DNA of 6,729 nt from an uncultured Caryophanales bacterium (GCA_947303105.1 CAMYXQ010000048.1:1-6729), one strand, 5' to 3'; shown: positions 1 to 6,274, counted from the stretch's first letter. The notes: generated by a model not told the origin, from the letters alone. Numbers and translations: made by a program.

Positions 1-396
1 GCCTTCGACGTTCTCGAGGAGCTTCTTGTAGCGTTCTTCGTGATGGCGTTCGATTTCGCCGACCATCTCGAATTTCGCCGCGATCTCAAGGAAACCTTCC
101 TCGCGGGCGACCTTGGCGAATTCCTTATACATATCGGTCCATTCGTAGTTCTCGCCTTCGGCGGCCGCTTTGAGGTTTTCGGCCGTGCTCTTGATGGCGC
201 CGCCTTCGAGGTATTTGAACCACATCTTGGCGTGTTCTTTCTCGTTCTCGGCGGTCTCGAGGAAGATGGCGGCGATTTGCTCGTAGCCTTCCTTTTTGGC
301 CTTGGAGGCGAAGTAGGTGTACTTGTTGCGGGCTTGGCTCTCACCGGCGAATGCCGCAGCCAAATTCTTCTCGGTTCTTGATCCTTTAAGTTCCAT
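1..396 (-). CDS. rbr: Rubrerythrin, N-terminal part (C-terminus off left edge)
   Basis: Non-haem di-iron peroxidase that reduces hydrogen peroxide in the cytoplasm of anaerobes. The visible 132 residues form the ferritin-like four-helix domain. The iron ligands of the family can be placed: E19 (in AGES), E52 and H55 (EKEH), E82 and E85 (GENYEWTDMY), and E114 with H118 (ExxxH in GEIERHH). The reading frame is open at base 1; family members of about 190 residues end with a rubredoxin-like FeS4 domain carrying two CxxC pairs, which would lie outside the window, so its presence is not shown. The start at 396 is set by a strong Shine-Dalgarno sequence (AAAGGAG). It lies 27 bp after the ferredoxin stop on the same strand, so co-transcription with the upstream redox genes is likely. 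Recognition is from sequence pattern and is very secure for the domain. Confidence 0.96.
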   Translation of the reverse strand, partial: MELKGSRTEKNLAAAFAGESQARNKYTYFASKAKKEGYEQIAAIFLETAENEKEHAKMWFKYLEGGAIKSTAENLKAAAEGENYEWTDMYKEFAKVAREEGFLEIAAKFEMVGEIERHHEERYKKLLENVEG

Positions 397-403
397 AAGT
401 GAT

Positions 404-410
404 CTCCTTT
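404..410 (-). promoter_or_regulatory. Strong ribosome binding site of rubrerythrin
   Basis: Reads AAAGGAG on the minus strand, 7 nt before the ATG at 396. It is the best Shine-Dalgarno match in the window and fixes the rubrerythrin start. It contrasts with the other genes, several of which have no recognisable site. Confidence 0.85.
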
Positions 411-423
411 CTTAAAGTATAAA

Positions 424-903
424 TCAATTGATTGGTTCTTCGGAATGGGTTTCCGCCGCGGCGATGCGGGCCTCGGCGTTCGCGAAATACTTCTTGTAGG
501 CGCGACGGCAATAATGCGCGTGTTTTTCTTTCCCTTCCTCCACTGGGGCGAAGGCATAAGGCTTATTGACCCGCCAGGCATTGAGGAGGCCGATCGAGAA
601 GGCGTCCACCGGGCAATTGAAGGAGCAACGCGTGCAGCACACGCAGTCTTTGCCGAACTTGAATTTGCCGTCTTCGTATTTGATGTTGCCCATAGGGCAA
701 GCATTGACGCATTTCATGCAACGGACGCACTTCTTCGTGTCGATCTTGAACATGCGGCCGTTCCAATCGGAGAACCACTGCTCGATGCGTAAGATGCCGA
801 TGAACCAACCCATGAGGACCGGGCGACGCGGCTTGTTGGTGACACCGTTGACGATGTAATCCTTCGCGTCCAAATGAGCGAGCTTCTGACCGACCGTCCA
901 CAT
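424..903 (-). CDS. 2[4Fe-4S] ferredoxin, C-terminal half of an EFR1-type flavodoxin-ferredoxin
   Basis: 159 residues, predicted electron carrier in the cytoplasm. Two classical cluster motifs are visible: C59-x2-C62-x2-C65-x3-C69-P and C87-x2-C90-x2-C93-x3-C97-P, each followed by the usual hydrophobic/acidic context. The N-terminal 50 residues (QKLAHLDAKDYIVNG...) resemble the helical linker that joins flavodoxin and ferredoxin domains in EFR1-family proteins. A basic tail follows the clusters (residues 108-140). The ATG at 903 lies 9 nt after the stop of the flavodoxin frame, in the same frame, and has no good Shine-Dalgarno sequence. Independent expression would therefore need reinitiation or stop-codon readthrough. 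It ends in TGA. It may be a genuinely split subunit or the downstream remnant of a gene broken by a nonsense mutation; the sequence does not decide this. Confidence 0.85.
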   Translation of the reverse strand: MWTVGQKLAHLDAKDYIVNGVTNKPRRPVLMGWFIGILRIEQWFSDWNGRMFKIDTKKCVRCMKCVNACPMGNIKYEDGKFKFGKDCVCCTRCSFNCPVDAFSIGLLNAWRVNKPYAFAPVEEGKEKHAHYCRRAYKKYFANAEARIAAAETHSEEPIN

Positions 904-915
904 ACGGAGAGCTTA
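904..915 (-). other. In-frame TAA and junction between flavodoxin and ferredoxin halves
   Basis: On the minus strand the flavodoxin frame reads ...RHSEA, then TAA (915-913), then GCT CTC CGT (A-L-R), then the ATG (903-901) of the ferredoxin frame, with no shift of frame. EFR1-type proteins continue through this point as a helix (typically SEA-x-x-x-x-M/W...), so one codon, for example Leu TTA or Gln CAA changed to TAA, accounts for the break. TAA also ends two other genes in the window, so it is not reassigned as a sense codon. Confidence 0.8.
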
Positions 916-1314
916 GGCCTCGCTGTGGCGGAAAATCATGTTATACGGCATCACATAGTGATAGGCGCTTTCGACATGGATGTTCTTCCGTTTGAGGATG
1001 CGGGCTAACTTATCGCCGCTCCGATGGTTCATGTTGAGCGGTTCGCCGCTGACCATGAGGAAGAAGGCCGGTTTGCTTTCGGGTTGCTCGGCCAAGGTCT
1101 TCGCGTAGCGCCATACAGGCTCGGGCGCGTTGAAGGCGTGCACCGGATAGGCGAAGCCGACGCGGTCATACGCGGATAAATCAATCGGTTGGGTATCTTT
1201 ATCGAGTTTGATGAGGTCCGCTTCGTGGCCGTTCGCCAAAATCTCGCTCACCCATTCTTGGGTGATGCGCTCGGTGTTGCCGGTGCCGGAGAAGCAGAAA
1301 ATGATGACTTTCAT
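913..1314 (-). CDS. Flavodoxin domain protein, N-terminal half of an EFR1-type protein
   Basis: 133 residues with a flavodoxin-like fold, expected to bind FMN and carry electrons in the cytoplasm. The phosphate-binding loop is S9-G-T-G-N-T14, immediately after the first beta strand (KVIIFCF). Residues 54-66 (FAYPVHAFNAPEP) are the second flavin-contact loop characteristic of the EFR1 group. The protein stops at residue 133, after the MPYNMIFRHSEA segment, shorter than a stand-alone flavodoxin (about 140-170 residues), because of the in-frame TAA. The ATG directly abuts the TAA of the upstream SDR gene (TAAATG), and a GAGGA at 1325-1329 inside that gene can serve as ribosome site, so translation is probably coupled. 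Its companion is the ferredoxin reading frame downstream. Function as an electron carrier is well supported; the physiological partner is unknown. Confidence 0.85.
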   Translation of the reverse strand: MKVIIFCFSGTGNTERITQEWVSEILANGHEADLIKLDKDTQPIDLSAYDRVGFAYPVHAFNAPEPVWRYAKTLAEQPESKPAFFLMVSGEPLNMNHRSGDKLARILKRKNIHVESAYHYVMPYNMIFRHSEA

Positions 1315-2865
1315 TTACTTGAGGTCCTCGTAATGGGCAGCGAAGTTCTCGTCGTACCAGTAACGGCGGTTCTCGCGCGGATCGTGGCTGTCATACCAGA
1401 TGTTGGCGACGATCTTGTCGAACTTGGCCTGACGGTCGAAGTCCCAAGCGTATTCCTTATAGACGAGATTGAACCAGTGACCGCAGAACAGAACGCTGTG
1501 CGGACGGGCTTCGAATTCCTCGCCGTCGGCGTTCTGCCACCGCACTTTGCGGAAGATGTCGCCTTTGGCGAAGTCTTCGGTCAAGAGTTTGCCGCCATGG
1601 GCTGCTGCCACGGCGCGCAAGTCTTCGATGGTGACTTCTTTGCGGTCCTTATCGATGTCGAAGAAATGCTCCAGACGGGTCGGTTTGGCGCGGAAGGCGG
1701 CGAAATCGATATCTTGTCCATCCGGGGTCTTTCCGAGGGAAAGGACGGGGAATTTGGACCAGTCGTTGTCAATCGCAGCGAACTTGTCGGAACCACCGAA
1801 GTAAGCGAGCATCCTGGCTTCGTCGTGATGTTTGTTCCAGTAGTACGGAGCGTTCGGGCTCTTTAAGAGGGGTTTGGTGACGAAGGCCTTCATCAGTTTC
1901 TTCGGGCAGATCTTCGCCAGCTTGAAGTATTTATGGGTGTCGGCGACGTGCTGCCAGAATTCCGGGGCGGTCTCGTGCTGATAATCGAATAAATCGTTCA
2001 GCTTGTAGCCGTCGCTATACCAGGAGCCGTGGAAATTACGGGACGAGTTGTAATTGACGTCGAGGAAATCGCCGACCTTGCAGCCGATGATGCGGAAGCC
2101 GAGATCGAACGTGTCATAACCGGTGATGCGGCTCTCTTCGCCGCCGCCGATATTGAAACAATGATGCCAGAAATTGTCGTCATTAAGGTCGCCGGCGCGG
2201 TCGCGGCGCAAGATATTGCGGATGAGGAGGGCGCTGGTGCGGGAGGTCGACCACTCCAAAGGAGTGTTGAAGCAAGTATGGAACATGAGGCCGTCGCTGA
2301 CGTTCTTCATGAGGATCTTGTCGTAGAACATCGCGTCCTGACGGATGACGACCCAATCGCGGACGTTGCTCTCAAGGACGGTGAATTCGCCGCGGACCTT
2401 GGTGAGGGCGTATAAATCGAACGGGGAGCAGACGAGCGGATCGCCGACTTCGGCGAACGGGTGCTTCCAGTTGCGGTCGCCATAGGTGCCGATCGTGGAG
2501 ATATGGATGAACTTCGGCTGCTTGTCGCCGAGTTCTTCGATGACTTTGGTGATGACCTTCGGTCCGATCTCATTGGCTTCGATCGCCGAAAGAGGATGGA
2601 TGTCGCTTTCGGGCGGGATGACCGCGGCCATGTTGAGAAGATAGTCGACGCCGTCGATGACGGTGCGGACATCGTCGGGATTGGCCACCGTGCCATAGTG
2701 CACTTTGACCGGCTTCTTGGCTTTCTTGGCCTCGCGCAAAAGGGCGCTCAAGCCTTTCTTCCAGAATACCAGCAGACGGATTTCTTCAATGTAGTCTTCC
2801 TTGAGAAGCGTCTTGAACACTTCGCTCCCCATATTTCCGGGGACGCCAAACAATGCAATTTTCAT
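1315..2865 (-). CDS. Extended SDR (NAD(P)-dependent epimerase/dehydratase-like) with C-terminal extension
   Basis: 516-residue soluble oxidoreductase. The N-terminal Rossmann fold shows the nucleotide loop G7-V-P-G-N-M-G13. The second strand ends in LLVFWKK, with lysines 36-37 and no acidic residue, which favours NADP(H) over NAD(H). Further on are DGVDYLLNMAA (71-81), the strand with S123/T124 (HISTIGTYGD), and the catalytic Y152-x3-K156 (YALTK). Residues 195-300 fit the variable substrate-binding part of extended SDRs. Such enzymes are normally about 300-350 residues; here about 150 extra residues (roughly 360-516), rich in Trp, Tyr, Phe, Asp and Lys, follow and match no domain I recognise. 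The substrate is therefore unknown; nucleotide-sugar epimerase is only the generic guess. It is first in a unit with the flavodoxin and ferredoxin genes. No Shine-Dalgarno sequence precedes the ATG, which sits almost directly under a promoter. Confidence 0.85.
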   Translation of the reverse strand: MKIALFGVPGNMGSEVFKTLLKEDYIEEIRLLVFWKKGLSALLREAKKAKKPVKVHYGTVANPDDVRTVIDGVDYLLNMAAVIPPESDIHPLSAIEANEIGPKVITKVIEELGDKQPKFIHISTIGTYGDRNWKHPFAEVGDPLVCSPFDLYALTKVRGEFTVLESNVRDWVVIRQDAMFYDKILMKNVSDGLMFHTCFNTPLEWSTSRTSALLIRNILRRDRAGDLNDDNFWHHCFNIGGGEESRITGYDTFDLGFRIIGCKVGDFLDVNYNSSRNFHGSWYSDGYKLNDLFDYQHETAPEFWQHVADTHKYFKLAKICPKKLMKAFVTKPLLKSPNAPYYWNKHHDEARMLAYFGGSDKFAAIDNDWSKFPVLSLGKTPDGQDIDFAAFRAKPTRLEHFFDIDKDRKEVTIEDLRAVAAAHGGKLLTEDFAKGDIFRKVRWQNADGEEFEARPHSVLFCGHWFNLVYKEYAWDFDRQAKFDKIVANIWYDSHDPRENRRYWYDENFAAHYEDLK

Positions 2866-2874
2866 AACGCAGTT

Positions 2875-2902
2875 AGTATATCTTTCAAGATAAAGATATC
2901 AA
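2875..2902 (-). promoter_or_regulatory. Sigma70-type promoter of the SDR/redox unit, probably leaderless
   Basis: On the minus strand, -35 TTGATA (2902-2897; 5 of 6 to TTGACA), a 16-bp spacer, and -10 TATACT (2880-2875; 5 of 6 to TATAAT). Only 9 nt separate the -10 from the SDR start codon, so transcription would begin within about 1-3 nt of the ATG. This agrees with the missing Shine-Dalgarno sequence and suggests a leaderless transcript. The surrounding 53 bp are clearly more AT-rich than the flanking genes. Confidence 0.65.
2878..2899. repeat. Inverted repeat within promoter spacer, candidate operator
   Basis: Perfect 8-bp arms ATATCTTT (2878-2885) and AAAGATAT (2892-2899) with a 6-bp centre. 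The repeat fills the spacer and overlaps the edges of both the -10 and -35 hexamers, the position expected of a repressor site. It does not match the Fur, PerR, Rex or LexA consensus known to me, so the regulator is unassigned. Confidence 0.5.
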
Positions 2903-2914
2903 CTTTTAAAAGTT
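2901..2914. repeat. 14-bp perfect palindrome AACTTTTAAAAGTT
   Basis: Perfect two-fold symmetric sequence lying 4 bp after the carrier gene's stop codon and overlapping the outer 2 bp of the SDR -35 element. It could be a second regulator half of the promoter. It lacks a GC-rich stem and loop, so it is not a rho-independent terminator. Confidence 0.4.
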
Positions 2915-2918
2915 CGCC

Positions 2919-4361
2919 CTAGAAACCAATGGCGATGCCGAGCATCAGGAAGCCGATGACCAAAGCGAACGTGATCAAGAAGAGCGGCCACGACCGGCGG
3001 AGCCACTTGAAATAGTTGACCTCGATCATCGATAAGCCGATCAAAAGGACGGGGGAAGTCGGGAACAAAAGATTGGTGTATCCGTCAGCGAATGTGTAGA
3101 TCAAAACCTGCATCTCTCTGGTGAGGCCGAGGGAGAGGACGCTCAAGATCGACATGATGAAGATCGCTTTCGCCGTCGAGCTGGAGATGAAGAATTCGAG
3201 CGCCAAGACGATGAGGAACAGGATGAGAGCGACCGTGTAGGGATTGCCTGAGGACACCAAGTCGTTGATTTTGTTGGCGATCGTCGGCAGCACCTGGCCC
3301 TCAACCAAAATGTACTTGATCGAGGAGGCTAGCAGGATGAACGCCACCGTAGGGAGGGCACTCAAAACGCCTTTTAGAAAGGATTTGCCGGTGATTTTCC
3401 AATTAAAACGGGTGGAAAAGAGGGAAGCGAGCCACCCGCCGATGAGGAAGACCCCAATCAGGGCGGGCACCGTGTAATCGCGGATGACGGCGATGCTGCT
3501 GAAGACGATGATGACGGCCAGGACCACCGCGAAGAAGATGATGTAGGAAAGGAAAATCCGCTTCTCACTCGCAGGATCGACCGCCTCTTCTTCCGCCATC
3601 TGGCCCCGGAGTTTCTGGTCGCGTTCATAGGTGAGGGACCGCTCGGGCTTTTTGGCGATGCTGCGGGTATAGAAGAAAATGGCCAAAACCATCAATCCAT
3701 ACATGACGAGGAAGATGATGATGCGGTACCAAACGTTGGCCATCGGATTGACCCCGATGATCTGCGAGGCAAACAGCACGGTGAACGGGTTGGTGATCGC
3801 GCTGCTGAAGCCAAAACCGCAGGCGACGATCGAAATCAAAAATCCAGTGAAGGAATCAAAACCGAGGGAGACGGAGAGAATGACGACGATCGGAAGGAGG
3901 GTCAACATCTCCTCGAATAAGCCGAGCATCGCTCCGAATAACATGAAGATGAGGGCGATGATCGATAGGAGGAGGAACTTCTTTTCTTTGAAGCGGGCGA
4001 TGACCCTGCCGACGATGGTCTTGACCCCGCCGTTGTCGCTCATCGCTTGGAAGGCCCCGGCGATGACGACGAGGAATACGGAAAGAAGGATGACGGTGAT
4101 GCCGTCGCTGCTAGCCAACATCATGAAGGGGGCAAGAAGCCCTTTCCAGATCGGGATGCCTTTGGCATCAGGCAGGGCGATATAAGTCTGGTAGTCCACC
4201 ACTTCTTCGCCATCCACAACTTTGGTTCCGAACTGGCCCTTGGGGACGACATAAGTCAAAACGATCGCGACGATCATCAAGGCGAGCAAAAGAATGAGGA
4301 CGGAGATGAACGTCTTCTTGGAGATATTGATGAGCTTGGAATTAGTCTTTGTTTGCTCCAT
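2919..4361 (-). CDS. YfcC/DcuC-family membrane carrier
   Basis: 480-residue polytopic inner-membrane protein of the DcuC/YfcC (ArcD-like) branch of the ion transporter superfamily. It has about 11-12 hydrophobic segments, beginning at residues 17-39 and ending at 458-480, with a charged cytoplasmic-type loop around 233-268 (SIAKKPERSLTYERDQ...). Two re-entrant-loop signatures typical of this superfamily are visible: ITNPFT (189-194) and FISSSTAKA (391-399), plus GYTNLLFPTSP (427-437) in the second half, in line with the inverted-repeat architecture. Family members move dicarboxylates, amino acids or peptides; annotation as a basic amino acid antiporter is common, but the substrate here cannot be read from sequence. 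The ATG lies inside the 3' end of the upstream acyltransferase gene (20-bp overlap), with AAGGAG at 4372-4377. Ends in TAG. No truncation. Confidence 0.9.
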   Translation of the reverse strand: MEQTKTNSKLINISKKTFISVLILLLALMIVAIVLTYVVPKGQFGTKVVDGEEVVDYQTYIALPDAKGIPIWKGLLAPFMMLASSDGITVILLSVFLVVIAGAFQAMSDNGGVKTIVGRVIARFKEKKFLLLSIIALIFMLFGAMLGLFEEMLTLLPIVVILSVSLGFDSFTGFLISIVACGFGFSSAITNPFTVLFASQIIGVNPMANVWYRIIIFLVMYGLMVLAIFFYTRSIAKKPERSLTYERDQKLRGQMAEEEAVDPASEKRIFLSYIIFFAVVLAVIIVFSSIAVIRDYTVPALIGVFLIGGWLASLFSTRFNWKITGKSFLKGVLSALPTVAFILLASSIKYILVEGQVLPTIANKINDLVSSGNPYTVALILFLIVLALEFFISSSTAKAIFIMSILSVLSLGLTREMQVLIYTFADGYTNLLFPTSPVLLIGLSMIEVNYFKWLRRSWPLFLITFALVIGFLMLGIAIGF

Positions 4362-6240
4362 CCGCTTCGCGCTCCTTCAAGAGTTCATAGAGCAAAGCCA
4401 CGCGGGTGCACACTTTGCGGTCCATGTTGGAGGGATAGAAATAGTAGAGCTCGTTGTTGTAGTACATCTCGAACTCTTCGTTGATGCCGTAGGCAATCCC
4501 TTCGAGTTCGGCAACGGTGTAAGTGAACGAGAAGTCTTGCAAGGAGGAGGTATAGACGACTTTCTCAGAATCGAAATGGAAGACGCCTTTGTCCTTGCGG
4601 ATCTTTCGCTTATTGTCGGTGAAGATCTTCACGTCGACCTCAATGTCCATATTGATCTCATCAAGATGCTCGCGCTCGATGCGCTTGATCTCGGAGTAGT
4701 ACTCGCTGAGGTTCTTGATGTCCGGGTCGGTGAAGTGATAGTTCTCTTTGATCTCGTATTCCTTGCCGCAGTTGGAGCAGGTCATCTTGTTGCCTTTGGT
4801 GACATTGGAATAGAGGGCGCCGCAGTGCGGGCACATATAAAGTGCGCTTTCAAGGCCTTTGGCCTTATTCTTCTGTTTGTAGACGAGGCTCTCGTTCTGG
4901 AATTCGTTGAACTGGATGTTCTCAGCGATGACTTTATTGACTTCTTCGAGAGTCATTTCCTTGAGTTCTTCCGGCGAGACGACGCGCATGACTTCGACTT
5001 CGACCTTGGTGCGGAACGTCTTTTTGCGCCACTTCGGCTTGGCGAAATAGGCGTTGCGAATTTGGACTAGCACCAACGGGGAACGGAAGTATTTGGCGAG
5101 GGCGCCGTCGGCCGCCGGGATGTAGGCGGGGCCGCCATCCGTGGAGAGGCGCGCTTCAGGGAAAATACACACAGGGTAGCCCGCTTTATGGGCGGAGAAG
5201 ATTTTTTTGGCGCACGGCAAATCCATCGCGAACATCTTCTTGGGGATGTAGCCGGCGCGTTTAAACAGCTTGCCGAGAATCGGGATGCGCATATAGAACT
5301 GATTCATGACGAAGGCGTAGCCGCGGTCGGGGTCGAGATGGAAGATCGCGTTGAAATCGCTCCAACAGTGATGATTCACGATCATGAGGAACGACGCCTC
5401 TTTGTTGATGATTTTGTACTTGTACTTCCACCGCAGGATGAAGCCGATGGCACTCATGAGCCAGCCGTAGAAAATCGAATCTGGGGTGCCGTCATTGTGA
5501 CGGAAGAAGAAGAGATGTAGCAAAATAAAGACCAAAACGAAGAGAATCGCCATGCCGCCGATGATGACTAAAACGAGGGCCCAAACCGGGATGACGTCCA
5601 AGATGACTTCCTTTACCGCGCTGCCCAAAAGGATCGAGGTCCCGATCGATGGCAAGACGGCCAGCATACAGGTCAACGCGTATTTCCAGTACTTGATCTT
5701 CCTAGAAGACCCGTAGTAGCAGATCGCCCCGAAGGGAATGACCGGCATGAAGAAGAGGAATGTCATGAGAATGATCGTCGATTTCGACTTATTCATCTTC
5801 TCGTAACGAGCGATCTTCTTTTGCTTATTGAGAACGTCTCCGTTGAATTTGAAGACATTGACGATCAAATAAATGATGGTTGCCCCGAGGATGACGCCGG
5901 CATCGAGCAAAAGGATGGCCTGCCACCAGGGATAGGTCATGCCGGTCGTGGTCTGGATGAACTCGGCCGGGATAAAGATGACGACCATCTGCAATGCTTC
6001 GACAAGCGAGATGGTTAGGTAGCCTTTCCAACCTTTGCTAGTAAGGAATTCGCGGGCCTTTTCCACTTTGTCAGGATCGTTGCTCACTTCGATTTTGATG
6101 AAAGGCACGAAAACATCGGCCACGAAATAAATGAGCAATCCGACGATTGCGAGGGCGAGAACCAATATGACGATTCGCTCAATGAGCTTTTTCTTTTTCG
6201 CTTTTTCCATAGTAGGCTTGCCAACGCGGGCAACGGACAT
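4342..6240 (-). CDS. TVP38/DedA (VTT) - PlsC acyltransferase - zinc ribbon fusion protein
   Basis: 632-residue membrane protein. Residues 20-246 hold about six hydrophobic segments. The stretch FMPVIPFGAICYYGSSRKIKY (164-184) fits the conserved P-x-x-P...Y-x-x-G loop of TVP38/TMEM64 VTT proteins, which are linked to lipid transbilayer movement. Residues 255-420 form a glycerolipid acyltransferase of the PlsC/LPLAT type: block I N289-H290-x4-D295 (NHHCWSDF), and block III F360-P-E-A-R364 followed by LSTDGG. The reaction would be acyl transfer to a lysophospholipid or glycerophosphate. A zinc ribbon follows (C470-PHC473 ... C488-SNC491). Residues 500-632 are a mostly beta, charged domain I do not recognise. 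A second ATG at codon 11 (6210) is a plausible alternative start: MEKAKKKK is a typical N-terminus, while the ten residues before it look non-family. Neither ATG has a Shine-Dalgarno sequence. First gene of its unit, overlapping the carrier gene downstream. Confidence 0.88.
   Translation of the reverse strand: MSVARVGKPTMEKAKKKKLIERIVILVLALAIVGLLIYFVADVFVPFIKIEVSNDPDKVEKAREFLTSKGWKGYLTISLVEALQMVVIFIPAEFIQTTTGMTYPWWQAILLLDAGVILGATIIYLIVNVFKFNGDVLNKQKKIARYEKMNKSKSTIILMTFLFFMPVIPFGAICYYGSSRKIKYWKYALTCMLAVLPSIGTSILLGSAVKEVILDVIPVWALVLVIIGGMAILFVLVFILLHLFFFRHNDGTPDSIFYGWLMSAIGFILRWKYKYKIINKEASFLMIVNHHCWSDFNAIFHLDPDRGYAFVMNQFYMRIPILGKLFKRAGYIPKKMFAMDLPCAKKIFSAHKAGYPVCIFPEARLSTDGGPAYIPAADGALAKYFRSPLVLVQIRNAYFAKPKWRKKTFRTKVEVEVMRVVSPEELKEMTLEEVNKVIAENIQFNEFQNESLVYKQKNKAKGLESALYMCPHCGALYSNVTKGNKMTCSNCGKEYEIKENYHFTDPDIKNLSEYYSEIKRIEREHLDEINMDIEVDVKIFTDNKRKIRKDKGVFHFDSEKVVYTSSLQDFSFTYTVAELEGIAYGINEEFEMYYNNELYYFYPSNMDRKVCTRVALLYELLKEREADGANKD
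4372..4377 (-). promoter_or_regulatory. Ribosome binding site of the YfcC-like carrier
   Basis: AAGGAG on the minus strand, 10 nt before the ATG at 4361, within the last codons of the acyltransferase fusion gene. It fixes the carrier start and supports translational coupling of the two membrane proteins. Confidence 0.7.
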
Positions 6241-6245
6241 AGGGT

Positions 6246-6274
6246 AGGGTACGCGCGTCTATAAGCGGTGTCAA
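6246..6274 (-). promoter_or_regulatory. Possible promoter of the VTT-acyltransferase unit
   Basis: Perfect -35 TTGACA (6274-6269), 17-bp spacer, weak -10 TACCCT (6251-6246; 3 of 6). A start from it would lie at or inside the ATG at 6240, which would favour translation from the second ATG at 6210. An alternative -10, TATAGA (6263-6258), lacks a good -35. The -35 is convincing; the rest is weak. Confidence 0.35.

Noticed and set aside
40..381. Plus-strand open frame of 113 codons opposite rubrerythrin
   Set aside because: The minus strand encodes rubrerythrin with all visible iron ligands; the antisense frame has no support.
416..421. TATACT as a -10 for a separate rubrerythrin promoter
   Set aside because: No -35 match at 16-18 bp, and a start from it would fall on the Shine-Dalgarno sequence at 404-410.
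901..918. Stop-codon reassignment explaining the TAA between flavodoxin and ferredoxin
   Set aside because: TAA also terminates the SDR gene (1315-1317) and the acyltransferase fusion (4342-4344), so it works as a stop here.
1189..1866. Plus-strand open frame of 225 codons opposite the SDR and flavodoxin
   Set aside because: It lies antisense across the boundary of two well-recognised genes, has low-complexity Val/Glu/Phe composition typical of reverse-frame reading, and shows no motif or ribosome site.
2901..2914. Palindrome after the carrier gene as a rho-independent terminator
   Set aside because: The stem is only A/T except for one pair, has no loop, and is not followed by a proper T tract on the minus strand.
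4294..5070. Plus-strand open frame of 258 codons opposite the acyltransferase tail
   Set aside because: Antisense to a protein with clear zinc ribbon and acyltransferase motifs; composition (repeated L, V, F, D, E) is that of a shadow frame.
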